Assembly (NCBI GenBank): GCA_948470475.1
Contig: OX419346.1
Location: 5,265,995 to 5,329,994 of the forward strand
DNA from: Galaxea fascicularis
Taxonomy: Eukaryota > Cnidaria > Anthozoa > Scleractinia > Euphylliidae
DNA length: 64,000 nt
Reading direction: 5' to 3'
Shown here one piece after another: positions 29,157 to 41,300 of the stretch. Positions within the stretch are counted from its first letter, which is position 1. Each line of letters opens with the position of its first letter. The translations under genes and the position numbers were made by a program. The notes below the pieces were generated by a model, which saw only the letters and a list, made by a program, of their open reading frames with translations, was not told where the DNA came from and ran no database searches.

Positions 29157-31205
29157 ACTGATTCTTTGTTTCGATGAAATTCTTGTTCCGTTAAGGTTGA
29201 TGGTGCCTTTCATAAATAGGTATCCATGTGGCATTGGCAACGCCCCTGCGGCAGTTTTTGTATCCCAAAAAGAAAAAAAAAACATCACTCTTGGTGATTT
29301 CGATTCATGTGTTCAAAGACCTGGTGTTCCATTTGGCGCTGTTTTGACAGTCGTACCAATAATCTGAAAAATATTTTTTTTTATTCTAATCCAATCAAAA
29401 TTGAACAAGAAAAAAATTAGGCCTCCGAAATCAATAAAATTGGAAAAAAACCTGTCAGTGTTCGTTAGTTGGTTCACCGACTCCGAACCAAGTACCTCGG
29501 ACCTCACCCTCTTCTCATACGTCGGAAGGTAAAGTTATTGCCTTTGTTCGACTTTTAAGAAGCAATACTTGTCTATTGTCTTGGTTGTTTTCAAAGCCAT
29601 CTTGAAAGACTACAGACTCCAGCTGTTATTTGAACCCAATACGTTTCTCGTTACTACCGCAAAGTTTACAAATTCTTATGAACATAGCAGTGAACACATC
29701 CTTTGCGTTAGTCGCTAGCTAAGTAAGTTTTCCCAAGTTTGATATAAAGAATTCTACATTGTCTTTACGCGGATAACTGTCAACTTATTCAGTTCTGGTC
29801 ACTGTTATCTCCAACACCCGAACCCAAGGGCGTAAAACAAAGAAAAAATCGTGTCAAGTGAAAGCCATGATTCCTTCTCTATTTCTTCAGTAATGTTGCT
29901 GGAAAAAATGACATTCATTAATTGGTAAGAAAAAAACATTTTGAAACTAGCTGCTTTTCCAAAGCGGGTAACCACTCAGAATTTTATTCCACCGGCCACA
30001 CCAGTTATAATCACATACGATAAATCGTAAATCTATGATTGAAGGTGACAGTTAAAGTGTTTGTAGCGCATCTTTTTGCGGTCCACAGTCCATCACGTGC
30101 GTGCGCGAAAAACGGCCAACCTTTTCAATGGCAATATTTCCAAACACATTTAAGAGTCCTAATCATAATACAATCGGTGGCTGCCTGTTGTTTACATCCA
30201 TTATAATAGTACGGTTCGCCTTTCTTTGAAGTCCTCAAGAGGGTACTAAGTAACATAAATTCTATTTTCTTTTTTGTTCTTTTTTTCCCATTAATTTGAG
30301 GTAGGAGCAGGACTGGCAACCTTGGTTCCGTTTTGTTAGTGACAGGATAATCTCAACTTAATTATGTACTAAGTAAAAGAAGCGGGGCTCTTTCTTTCCC
30401 TATAAATGGTTAAGCCAGAAAGGATGTAAATACTTATCAAGTTTGTTTACTTACACGTAAAACAAAATGAAATTTATTGTTTACAGTTTAACAGAACACG
30501 AGCTGTGCATAATTAAGACTTTGTTTATACACTGGATTAAAAATAGTATTATTTAAATGTGTTTATTAAGACTAGGAAATAATGTGTTGACAACGTTACC
30601 TATAGAGAACCCTGAGAAAAGTCTTTATAACGAAACGCAGGTGCATTACTGATATCTGTCCTGAAAAAGGGAGAATCAGAAAAAAATACTTAGCTTTAAT
30701 CTGCGAATTATAGCATCACTCTTGTGCCCTCTTATTTGTATGTGTCGCCGCTCGGTAATGATCATTTAGCTTTGTCGCTTTAACTGTTGTTGAAATTCGC
30801 GCCTTATCACTCCATTGTTCTTCAGGATTTTTATCTCATCGTCAGCAAACATTAACTTATGCAAATTGTAAATGCACCTTCCGAAAAACTTTTTTAAGTA
30901 ACTTTCCAAGCAACTACGCACAAAGCTTCTACAGGTCAGTGTAAAATGTTTTCAAAGTTCAAGCTAGAGAAACCGAAACAAGTTATCTAGAAACGGCGCT
31001 CCATGCCATTACATTTTCCCCACTAGACCACCGTAAGGTCAGAAAATGTCAACGCCGGCAACGATCGAACGCCAATTCTCGGCACACCGAATAGAAGAGT
31101 CCTAAACAAAAGCCCTATTGTGTTCTAAAACATAGCAATGGGTAAAATCCATAAAACAGGCAAAGTTTGATATGGGGCCTGATACATTTACTTGCCAGAC
31201 CATGT
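29157..31205. other. Intergenic AT-rich DNA
   Basis: No coding or structured feature was recognised here. Open frames are short (64 codons or fewer) and look random. Confidence 0.4.
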
Positions 31206-31345
31206 ATCAACGGAGTTAATTTGAATTGGCCACCGTGCAGGGATTCTAAAAGCAGACGTTGTTTAGAATCCCTGCACGTTGGCCAACTTACGTATTCAAC
31301 TCCGTTGAAAAAAACAAATTTCGTCTACCACTTCCCCAGCGACGA
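31200..31345. mobile_element. Inverted pair of Penelope-like termini
   Basis: A PLE end ('atcaacggagtt', 'ccaccgtgcagggattctaa') is followed immediately by its inverse ('ttagaatccctgcacg', 'ttcaactccgttga'). This forms a hairpin of about 130 bases with nothing coding between. It looks like a collapsed PLE insertion. Confidence 0.65.
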
Positions 31346-31385
31346 AGCAACACAGTTCCTTTTATATTGATTGGCCTAAAAACAA

Positions 31386-31630
31386 TGCCTGGTGTATAGC
31401 TTAGTTGTGATTGGCTATTGATGGTAATCAAACTGACCGTTCGCAGTTGGTGCTTTTCGCACAAATAAATGGCGAATAGCGCTGTGAGTTCGAAAAATTT
31501 TTTAGAGGTTGCACAAAGCTCTCACAAAGATCCCTTACAAATCTTCAAAGAGGGAGCAAGTGGAAAGTTTGTGTTTGAGACGTTAAACGTGTTTGTGGGA
31601 AGAAGTGCCACGTGTCAGTGTACCACTATG
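31386..31630 (+). repeat. Repeat with short open frame, copy A
   Basis: The segment 'ttgtgattggctattgatgg' - 'actgaccgttcgcagttg' - 'aaataaatgg' leads into a frame starting MANSAVSS, with an 'FLEVAQSS' and 'IFKEGASGKFVFETLNVF' part. The same arrangement occurs at 33117-33435. I do not know the family; it may be the first exon of a DNA transposon or an unnamed repeat. Confidence 0.5.
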
Positions 31631-32250
31631 TGAACGATGTCACTTGTTTTAAATATCTTGGAATTTTAATATCGTCTGATTTTACTAGGACTAATCAGGT
31701 CGATTTTATTTCAGGGAAAATTAAAAGGCTTGGTCTACTTAAGCGCATTAAGCATTTTTTACTGTTTAGGGCACGCATCCTTTTTTTTTTATATATAAAA
31801 GTCTTGTCCTGCCCTTATTTGGGTACGCAGACCTAGGTTGGTGTGACAAGCACAATGTCGCTTTAATATCTAGCCTACAAGTTTTGCAAAATAAGGCAGC
31901 TAAAATTATTTTACATCGTCCGCTGTACTCATCTGCGTCGCATACATTAGGGACTCTGAAGTGGATACCGTTAGAGAAAAGGCGTTTCCAGCGAAGATGT
32001 GTCTACGTATACAAATGTCTAAATGCACTTATAAACCATGAATTGACTTAAGTAGCACAGCAACACCAACATAATTACAATACAAGAAATAAAGTCAATA
32101 TTAGACTCCCCAGCGTTAATATAGGAGGAATTGGGGAAAACAAAGAACTGCATATCATGCTGTAAATGACTTTAATTCACTTAGCCAGGTAATACGAGAA
32201 TCTGCTAATATCAATACATTCAAGGGACGTGTTTTTAATTTCTTAATATA
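31612..32250 (+). pseudogene. LINE reverse-transcriptase C-terminal remnant
   Basis: The remnant reads 'CFKYLGILISSDF', 'KIKRLGLLKRIKHFL' and, after frameshifts, 'LQNKAAKIILHR', 'TLGTLKWIPLEKRRFQRRC', 'YNTRNK' and 'NTFKGRVFNFL'. This is the C-terminal region of CR1/RTE-type non-LTR retrotransposons. At least two frame changes are needed, and no catalytic motif is included. A further scrap ('LWNTLPLHLRGSQAFEE') lies at about 32470-32545. Confidence 0.75.
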
Positions 32251-33116
32251 ATTTATGTTTCTATTTATATATCTTTCTTTGTGTTAATATTATGTATACA
32301 TTTTAGTGTTAATCTTTGAGGTCCTTTTTTAAAAACCACATTTTGTGAAAAAGTTTCCTCAACAAAGATTATTATTATTAAGTTATTATTCTTATTAGGT
32401 TAGCTCTTACGACGGATTTCGGGGAGATTTGTCAAGTGATTCCAAAGTTGCTAGCAATATTTTCATAAGTTGAACGATACGAAAACTGTGGAATACCCTG
32501 CCACTTCATTTACGTGGGTCACAGGCTTTTGAAGAACAGGCATCTTACAATTGACTGCCTTTTTTTGTTTTTAATTTTATGACGCTGGCCTGTCCCTTCA
32601 AATCAACTACGCAGTGATCGATAATTAAGTCAAAGAGAAAGTGCCGAGAGCTGAAAATCTAAACCCAAAAATCAAAGGTCCGCCCAATTAATGGCTAAGC
32701 TTTGCAATAATTTAAAGCCGCAAAGTTTGTTTTCTTGCACATTTAAAACTTTGAAATTCTTTGTTTAAACGAGCCGTGCATAATTTAGACTGTTGTTTAC
32801 ACGTGCATATTGAATTAAAAACAGCATTCGCCAAGAGCGTTTGTTAAGACTACGCAATATATGTGTTGAAAACGTTACCTGCAGAGAACCCTGAGGAAAA
32901 TGCTTACAACGAAATGCACGTGCATCTCTGGTTTGTGCTCTGTAAAAAAGGCACAATCAAAGAAAAGTACTTTGCTTTAATCTGAGTTGTGTCACATCTG
33001 TCTCGGGACCAGGCCAGGCCTATAATTCATCGCTCTTGTGTCTCCCTTGTCTGCAGTTCACCTAATGTCGGGACTACCAGACCTTGTTGGCCAAATTCCG
33101 ACTTTTTCTTTGATCG

Positions 33117-33435
33117 GTGGAATGTCAATGCATGGAGTATAGCTTCATTGTGATTGGCTATTGATAGTATTCAAACTGACCGTTCGCAGTTGATGGCTTT
33201 TCACACAAATAAATGGTGAAAAGCGCTGTGAGCTCGAATGATTTTTTAGAGGTTACGCAAAGCTCTCAAAAATATCCCGTACAAATCTTTAAAGATGGAG
33301 CAAGTAGAAAGTTGATGTTTGAGACGTTTAACTTGTTTGTGTTAAGAAGTACAAGAAGCCTTTCCTCTCTCTTAAACGATCAAATCCTTAAAGTGCACAA
33401 ATATCGAAGCAAAAAAATATGTTTGCCCATTTGAA
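33117..33435 (+). repeat. Repeat with short open frame, copy B
   Basis: This is the second copy of the 31386-31630 repeat, with the same upstream block and a frame MVKSAVSS with 'FLEVTQSS' and 'QIFKDGASRKLMFETFNLF'. Here the frame continues to 73 codons (33213-33434) with a basic C terminus. The two copies are diverged but collinear. The substitutions look partly conservative in the protein. Confidence 0.5.
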
Positions 33436-34486
33436 AGGACTTTAAAGAATGACACTCACAATGACGTCACAAATGGTTTAAGTAAGAATATAAACCACAA
33501 AATCAAGAATATCTCTGAAAATATTTGAGTGATGCCGTTCAAACTTGGCACCAGTAATGAACGTCAGGTAAAAATACAAAATTACAACCATTCTGATGTT
33601 GCCATCGCAACACCCTAGGTTCCAGGTTTTGTTGGCCAACAACCAAATGCCTACAGTTTTGACCAGATGAGGAGCGACAGATGGTCATACTTGACTCCCA
33701 CAATAGCTTACGCCTCCCTACTAGCCCATCTTGAACAATGCTTGATTAACACAAAAACTAGGAAAGTCATTTCTGGATGAAATAGACCGGGAGGCAGACA
33801 TGTTACTATGGTAACAGCACAGAAGGTGTCATTATTCCCTCGCTCGTATGTCTTACTCACTGAAATAAGCAAATATATTTTTTTTTAATTTCATATGCAC
33901 TTTAAGTACGAAATCTATCCATATTTTGTCCCCACATAGTGCTTAGTAACATGAAATAACAGTTCCAACACCATTATATTTATCCGTTGTTAAAACGAAA
34001 CTGTCAGGAACTCATTTTTGAAAATTCCTTATTTGAAAAATCAGTTAATTTTTGAGACCTCTTTGCTGGTAAAGTCAAAATTAACACTCTACCACTTAGG
34101 AGCAAGATATCTGACGAAACAAATCAGTTACGTATGGTCAAAATAGTTACATCTCCCATATCCTATCAGGCGTGTTTAAAGGACTAAGCTGGCGATCTTC
34201 TGTTTTTCTATCAAAAGAAACCCTTTTTTTTTCTTTTGTAACGTTATTATTGCTGAAACGACTCCTTTGCTTAATCTTCGCAGGCCATGGTTGGCGCACG
34301 TGTCCTAATATTCATTTGCTTACTAAAACTTCAGGTATCAGGTATGAATGGTCAATGAATTCTTTCAACGATATCCACCCATTTCAGTGCTCGATCATTG
34401 CTTCGCCCAGCTATTCCTCTGACCTTTCACTCCTTTATCTTTGAGTCCATTAGAGCGGTTTTCTTTTGAGCATTTGGCTTTGCATA

Positions 34487-34655
34487 GACCTTTCATAAAT
34501 GGCAGCCACGATTGTCATTCTTTTGTGTGCATGCAAATTAGCCTTATTAGCCTCGCTTTTGGAATTCTATTTTACACATGCTGACGAGGCTAGAGAGGGT
34601 TGTTTAGATTCAAATACAAGATTACAAATTAGGCCCACTATTTATGAAAGAGGTC
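34487..34655. mobile_element. MITE with TA target duplication, copy 2
   Basis: This 169-bp element begins GACCTTTCATAAATGGC and ends with the inverse (GAAAGAGGTC), flanked by TA on both sides (34485-34486 and 34656-34657). The internal 'gcaaattagcctt' arm is shared with the copy at 713-891. Confidence 0.75.
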
Positions 34656-34818
34656 TATTGTGATGGTCAGCAAACCTCGCGCCTCTTTTTCCAGCTCTTT
34701 ATGTCAGTTACACGCTCATTACACTTTTTCGGTCAGTTGTGATTGGTTGTAGTAATTGTTTTGGTTTTACGACACTCGATTGATATTTGCTTTATTTGGG
34801 ATCCATTCATTTATTTAG

Positions 34819-35104
34819 TGGGGCGCGAATACTGGTGTCCTTATGCGAAAGAAGGTCTGCCAATGGATGGACCTTGTGGCCAGAAATGTATCTGTCTAGA
34901 CGGGATACTCCAGTACTGCTGCAGGCAAAGAAAAAACTTTGCCTCCATGACTCGAGCCGAAAGACTGCTTTATGTAAATACTGTCATTAAAGCCTCCACG
35001 GATCGACGATACAGACGGCAATACAACAGACTTATCGGCCTTCACAAGAGGCTTTTCAATCGTGGAATCCATGATAGAGAGGAATTCCTACCGTGGCATC
35101 GTTG
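34819..35104 (+). CDS. Tyrosinase 2 exon with CuA motif
   Basis: The exon runs from acceptor 'tttatttag' (phase 1) to donor GTAAGT (phase 2). It begins '[20 protein letters not shown]', with further cysteines, and ends in the CuA segment. The open frame continues upstream of the acceptor from a TTG, but this is intron sequence by comparison with the paralogue. Confidence 0.85.
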
Positions 35105-37949
35105 GTAAGTTTTCAGAGTAACAGAAATCAACATGGAGGAAAGGTCCCACAGATCGTGGCATTCTTCCAAAACGAATCACTTCATAATTAATAGAACTAT
35201 CTCCAACAAACTCTGCCTATTAACTGATTCGCCGATTAAGGATAGAGGGATAAAGGGATAGCGTTTGACCCATGTGAGTAAGGCTCCTTGTCTGCTTAAT
35301 CGTACATGTTAGTAATTCTGAAGCGAGCCAGAGCAATTTGTCTGGATGCACGACGACGACGACGATAATGATGCTCATAAGCATAAGACAGCCCAGGCAC
35401 TTTGTACATCACGAAATGCACCCACTAGAAAAAGTAACGATGTAATTGACAGGTTAAAGGAGAGGTTCAACCCTAAGAAGGACGTCCCGTAGAAGACCTA
35501 GTGGTGCATACAAACGCTGGAGGACTGAGCGAGTCATCAAGTTCGGCGGTGGGGCCATGCTTAGAACAAGACATTCACAACGAAATTCGCAACGCAGGAC
35601 TTAGCCGTAGAGCTATTAACCCGTGATGAACAACAGCAACAAAAACACTTGTCAAATCCTCATTCCAATAATCTCTTCTTTGACGCGTTAAGGACAAATC
35701 GTGACTGAAGATATTTGCTACTTTTAGGTTCCTTCTCCGGTATGAGAATTTACTCCAAAGGATTGACTGCCGAGTGACCTTACCATACTGGGACTGGAGT
35801 TTGTTTCCCGGCGCTGTGTGGCGCGAAGGAAAAGACGACATTTGGTCATCAAAGCGTTGGGGACTTGGCGGAAATGGAGGAAGAGATAGACGAGGGCGAG
35901 CAAAATGCGTAAGTCTGGTCGCTTTGGCTGGAGAAGAAAGTGGCGAGTGACACCTTCGGGTGGAGGACATTGTCTCAGAAGGGCTTTTTACGGTGGGTAT
36001 GGCTGGTCAGTCAGATGTTGTGATCAAAATCTGAAACTTGAACGACAAAGTTAACCCCTTTTTAATAATTTGTACTCGTCGACGAGACAAGTAAAGTTGA
36101 CTTAATCACTCAAGGCGGAAGAAACTACTCTAACGGAACTTTTCTACCCGTGTAAATGAAAACCGAACTGTCGCTACTCGGAGGTCTTGTGGCAGCAAAC
36201 TGACCTCCATAGATTTCAAAACGCAGTTTTTGGTCAATGTACTTTCGAAGCAGGCGTCTGCAGTGCATTCAGTGAAACACAAATGATGTTAAACATATTT
36301 ATGGTTCGCAAAAAAAAAGGAAACTATGCTATATCACTAATACCTTTAACGTCTCAGTACAGAGCTCAAGGGAAACTACGTTATATCGCTAATGCCCGTA
36401 AGATAAACGTCTCAGTACAGAGTCCATGGTCTTTGGTGTCAAGCTAACACTACACAATTTTCTGTGAATTACAAGGAACCTATTTTTTTATACTTCAATG
36501 GACTCCGGCATAGTTCGGTTGGTTCTAATTCTACTATCTAGTTCAAAAAAGAAATGTTTCTTTAACTGTTGTTGCTGTTGTTGTTGTCTGCTTAAATTGT
36601 AGTGCCTTTTTTTTGTCTGTGTGTGTGTAAATGACCCTGGCCTTATTTTTGTAACCATATATTCATTCTGATTTGATACGGCTCTTGGTTTCCGTTAGGT
36701 TACTCGCAACAACCATGACGTTCCTTATGTATTTGCAACGTAGAATTGATGTCTTTGACAATATTAAAAGACCACTAGGTACCGGTCGCTCTAGCCGGTG
36801 ACTACAGGTCGCTGCAATTGAAAAATGTGGATGTATCTGTGAAGTCAACTGGACGCCCTTTAATAACTTTGTTTGTGAAACACCGCTGCGCGCAGCTTTC
36901 AAATACTTCCCAGCTTAAGTTTCATCTGAACTCCGTGAGTAAGGACACCTATGAATTCAGTTATTTCACCGTATTTCCATCTCCCTAACAACATAACGCA
37001 AAGCATCATAATTTACATTTCGTTAGTCAGAGAGCTCTCTGTAAGGATAGCAACTAACACCTCTAACTGTTCATGACCGGGTAATACATACTTTGTAATA
37101 TATGGCTAGATCGCGTCATAATGTCTAGATATTAAAAGCATACATTTACTTTTCTGTTACGATTTTTGTCTCTTTACAGCATATCCACCTGATATTATCG
37201 CTGTTTATCTGACAGAGCGCTTTTCGCCAAGACGGTTTAATGATTTTGAGCTGGAACTCCGCGCCAATCTACATGACACTGTGCACTGCCAAGTTGGAGG
37301 CACAATGTGTGACCACAACTCCGCGAACGCACCCGAATTCTTTCTGCATCATTGTTTTATTGACAAAATTTGGGCAGATTGGCAAGAAAAGAGCAGAAAC
37401 CACCTAAACGTCTTCTACCGAAGACTACCGCGTGGAAAGCGCATGCTCGGGACTGGTCATCACCCAGAGGAGTATATAGACATGCTGGAGCTTCCAAACC
37501 CTGACAGATCCCGTTCCAGTCGAAACACAATCTGTGTCGTATACAAGGATCCCGTTCATCCAGTGTATGATGAGATCATGGGGCGCCTGGACGCCTTAAC
37601 CACAAGGCAAATCCGTAGGATTCCAAGGCGCTTCTTCCGCCCTGCCACCAGCAGCCAATTGAAACGTCTTGGCGTTCGCAAAAGGGAACGAAGGCGATCA
37701 AGAAGACTGCTTAAGAAGGTTGAACCAAAAAATAGAATCCGAAGAAATCGTCAACTAGAATCGATTATAGACCGGTGGCTTGGCTTTAAGTTAGACTCGA
37801 TTCCGTTCACTGAGATTAAGAACAGGCGAATCAGAAGTTCAGATCTCAGGCAGGCCCGGTGGCTTGCTACAGCCGTCAACTCAACCAGAAGGTCAACCGT
37901 AGGTTCAACCTTCCGTTTACACAACGTTTCCAGTACAACAAAAGTTTGA
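34819..37949 (+). CDS. Tyrosinase 2 (type-3 copper oxidase) with one frameshift
   Basis: The exons are 34819-35104, 35728-35992 and 37180-37949 (TGA). The CuA region reads '[20 protein letters not shown]' then 'HRWFLLRYEN', with '[11 protein letters not shown]' following. The CuB region has '[10 protein letters not shown]' and '[16 protein letters not shown]', so all six ligand-type histidines are present. The C-terminal part is strongly basic (runs of R and K). Exon 2 is 265 bases where 266 (mod 3) is needed: the frame shifts between 'RAKCVS' and '[17 protein letters not shown]'. The gene is therefore either a young pseudogene or carries a sequence error. No first exon was found. AATAAA occurs at 38056 and 38078. 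Likely role: secreted phenol oxidation. Confidence 0.85.
35728..35992 (+). CDS. Tyrosinase 2 middle exon, frameshifted
   Basis: It begins '[20 protein letters not shown]' and reaches '[18 protein letters not shown]' in one frame, which then hits TGA at 35948. From about 35915 the expected downstream part ('[20 protein letters not shown]', 'AFY') is in another frame up to the donor GTGGGT. One missing base near 35910-35917 explains both the stop and the phase mismatch with exon 3. Confidence 0.8.
37180..37949 (+). CDS. Tyrosinase 2 last exon with CuB and basic tail
   Basis: This exon reads from acceptor 'tctttacag'. CuB is followed by '[13 protein letters not shown]', '[20 protein letters not shown]' and then an Arg/Lys-rich tail of about 100 residues, '[20 protein letters not shown]' onward. 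In tyrosinase 1 the same region is split by an intron after 'DRLA'. The tail's charge suggests binding to acidic matrix or nucleic acid, but this is only inference. Confidence 0.88.
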
Positions 37950-38055
37950 AAACAAACTGTGTCTGAGAAAAAGGATAAACGTTGTACATAGAGTAAACGA
38001 CTCTTGGTGATCCAAACATTTCAACATCCTTGTGAATCAGAGTGTTATCGATTAA

Positions 38056-38083
38056 AATAAAAGCATTTGCACGATGAAATAAA
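38056..38083 (+). promoter_or_regulatory. Two polyadenylation signals of tyrosinase 2
   Basis: AATAAA at 38056-38061 and again at 38078-38083, about 110-130 bases after the stop codon, is a normal metazoan 3' UTR length. Confidence 0.6.
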
Positions 38084-39017
38084 CGCCTAGCATGACAATT
38101 TTGTTCTGCGTCAGCAACTGAATTTTGGTTTCAGAAACACCAATGAACTGGCGAGGGAGGTAACCTGGACACCGTAAGGAGATCTCAAAAACTGACTTGT
38201 CAAGGAAAATTGCCGGGCGCGGCATTATGTGCCGCGGATTTCCATCAGTACACGCTTTTCTTATGAATGGCTTAGTAAATTAATACTCGCATCGCCCCTT
38301 TGGAATTCGAACAGGTATTTTACTTACAATTTCTACTTGTGGCCACGATGACCACTTTTTTCCTCTTTTATCAGTTTCGTTCATTACCAAAAAACGGCTG
38401 TTAAGCGAGGATAGCCGGCGGTTAAAAAACAAACAAAAAAACAATCCCCACATAAAACATTGCTTGCCGCTCTCTCGTATCAAGCGATAATAGAGACTTA
38501 AGATTTGAGTACGATGTGGCCTTCGAAGACGAGATTTGGCTGTGCGATGCCTGGTACTGTAAAGTTGTCATTGTGGTCGGCTGTTGCATTTGGCAACAAA
38601 CAACTTACCTTTTACCGACTAGGTTATGCGTTTGCTCTTCATTATAAAATAAGATCAGTAAATTAAGCAAAAAGTAGGAAACCTCACCTTAGAAAACTTG
38701 TCTTTGAGAGGACGACTCTTGCAAGAAATCTTGTTGTCGACGAGTAGTGCTAGCCGGCGACGACTTGACGGAGTTACCTGACAGCCTGGTGCGGGCTACT
38801 ACGCATGCTCAGTATGTGCGCGCGTATCATCTGGAACTCGTCCTCGAAGTGGTCCTCGGATCTAAAGGTCCCTAATACAAATTTGAGGAAAACGAAATAT
38901 TACCTCATGTTTTGGACGTACAAATTATTTAAAGTATAAGGAAAGTTGAAACGGACACAACTGTAACACCTGGAAGTTCATTTTCCCACAAAAATAAAAA
39001 GCCTGAGCCTTGGAGAA

Positions 39018-39040
39018 TAATAATAATAATAATAATAATG
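39018..39040. repeat. (AAT)n microsatellite
   Basis: About seven perfect AAT units lie upstream of a larger AAT/ATT array at 39602-39736. Confidence 0.9.
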
Positions 39041-39600
39041 CAAAACTTTATTTACAATTATTCTTCGAAAACAAATACAGAAAGGTTTCAGATAAAAATT
39101 CAATAAACGCTTTCAAATTCTGCACTTCATTTTAAAAAGTGTCCATGCATGATACTTTTTAAAAAAACGTTGTTAATAGATGTAAAATTACAAGTCATAA
39201 AAAAATCATTATGATTAAGATGGAATGTGTCCCTTTGTTTCTTGGAGTTCGATTACTTAGATTTTATTCTCGAGACACAAAACTAGAAAAGCGAGAGGCG
39301 AATGGCAAAGCTAAAACCCTATTACAAGGCTGCTAAAAAAAAGAAAACAAACACTAAACAACGTCAATGGCTCCTTCGACAGTTGCGATTTCAATATCAC
39401 AATTGTTGTAATCAAACGCAGTACGGCGCTTCACCCGCGATCCTCGAAGGCAAACCAGGGCCGACCGAAGGAGTGCAAAGCATGTCCTTGCTCGAATCCA
39501 GGAAATTGTTTGCGAGTATTGTTCTCCTTTCTTGGCGGCTATCAGCTCAGCCAGTCGACTATGGTACCTTAAACATTCCTTCCCCATCCCTCCAGTAGTT

Positions 39601-39601
<1 letters not shown>

Positions 39602-39639
<38 letters not shown>

Positions 39640-39654
39640 TAATATGAATATTAA

Positions 39655-39735
<81 letters not shown>

Positions 39736-39736
39736 C
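39602..39736. repeat. (AAT)n/(ATT)n microsatellite with strand switch
   Basis: (AAT)n, an interruption near 39640, more (AAT)n and then (ATT)n follow directly. The switch from AAT to ATT makes a long perfect hairpin at about 39685-39736. Confidence 0.9.
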
Positions 39737-40659
39737 CTGCCGAAAGCTGTGATCGAGGAAAAGCGCTAAGCGTGCTGATTTTCACATGTTTTCAAGTGGA
39801 CTGCGAAAGTTTCAGACTATTACCATGCCGATTGCAAAACTTGGAGACTGGATTTCATGTGCTATTGACTCGTCCAGCCGCTATAACATGACAAAGAGAT
39901 GACATTTACTCTTTGACCCCCCAAGCTCACAGGGGGTATATATATATAAATTCATGCTTGCTGGAAAGTGACCTCAAAATGAGTAAATCTCATGCTAATG
40001 TGTTAAGCTTTGATGACAGCGAGTATTATTTGTTGAACTTGTTGAACTTCTATGAGCGAAACGAGGAGGCACAATTGATGAGTCCAATCTGAAACCAAAT
40101 AACTAGTGTGGCCAACCAGGACAACAAACTGAAACGCCGGTTGGAATACTTGTGTAATGATTTGATCCTGAACACTGGCGGGAATGGAGTTAGAGACGCT
40201 TCGGAACGTTTACGAAGTTTAAGTTTATTTATAAATATGGATGCGCCCGCCGTCACTAAGACCCGTCGAGATTGAGTGAGATTAAGAAAATTCTTAAAAT
40301 GTTCGACAAGACGTCCTGCTGAAAATACATTAAGCGTTATATTTCAGTGTACAGTATACCACACCAGTCTGTAATGAAAAACTTTCTAGCCAATGATTTC
40401 CGAATTTATATTACAACTAGATTGTGTAGTTTTACTAAGGACTATTGGATTAAATACGTGGTCACGATCAGCTTACTGTTGTGGGACTCATCCAATTTAT
40501 ATTGCAACAACAAGAATAAGCATAAAAATAGTTTTGCATTGCTTTGTGGTAATGCTGTTGTGTTATCTGCATATGGTAACAGTTTTGTCTCTTCGTTCCC
40601 AACGACAATACCCTTTACAGGTGGATTTTGACGAATGGTAATAGCTAACGTTTCCACAG

Positions 40660-41300
40660 CTACAATGAAAAGATAGGGGGAAAGAGGATCGTCCTGTCTA
40701 ACACCTCGCTCAAGTTGAAAGTGCCGTTATTCATAATACAGGTTTGTATATTGTTGTAGAACAATTTTACCCAGCGGCGAAAATCAGAACCAAAATTGAA
40801 AGCTTCAATACATTTAACAAGGAAGTCCCATTCAATGATATCAAATGCCTTTTGAAAATCAATGAAGATCATTAAGTCGTGAATATTTTCGTTGGCAGTC
40901 CAATCCATAACGTCATAGATAGAACGGATAGTTTCACGTACAAAACGATCTTTAATATATCCTGTTTGATTATGATGAATGATATGAGGCAAAACATTTT
41001 TTTAGTCTGGATGCAATTACAGTATTTTTGCATCAACGTTCCCGAGAGAAATAGGGCGCCAGTTTTCAATAAGAGAACGGTCTTTTCCTTTTTTCTCCAT
41101 AAGCGTGATAATCGCATGTTTTTGAGAATGGGGCATCTCTCCTTTTTCAAAGCACCCATTTGCACACCTAATAAAGCAATCATTGATTAAAGGCCAAAAC
41201 TGCTTGTAGAATTCGAATAGAATTCCATCGTTCCCTGGAGTTTTGTTAGTTTGAAAGGTATCAAGAAGACGAAAACATTTCTCTGAAGTGATTTTAAATA
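40660..41300 (-). pseudogene. L1/Tx1-like LINE reverse-transcriptase fragment
   Basis: On minus, in broken frames: 'KTPGNDGI', 'MRLSRLWRKKEK' overlapping 'ENWRPISLGNV', then 'HHNQTGYIKDRF', 'FIDFQKAFDIIEWDF' (motif A aspartate) and 'FYNNIQTCIMNNG'. It stops before the FADD/YADD box. Several frameshifts and stops make it dead. The endonuclease and 3' parts are absent. Confidence 0.85.

Larger units (their letters stand above)
38090..40655. other. Intergenic DNA with AAT microsatellites
   Basis: No domain was recognised. The open frame 39302-39598 (98 codons, basic N terminus) lies between two AAT repeats and has no homologue I know; its opposite strand is also open. The other frames are short. 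Confidence 0.4.

Noticed and set aside
34743..34818. Upstream extension of the tyrosinase 2 frame (MVVVIVLVL...) as a signal peptide
   Set aside because: It would start at TTG, and the paralogue shows that an acceptor (tttatttag) lies exactly at the conserved start of similarity, so this is intron.
39302..39598. 98-codon frame between AAT microsatellites as a host gene
   Set aside because: No recognisable domain, no splice or start context, and the opposite strand is equally open.
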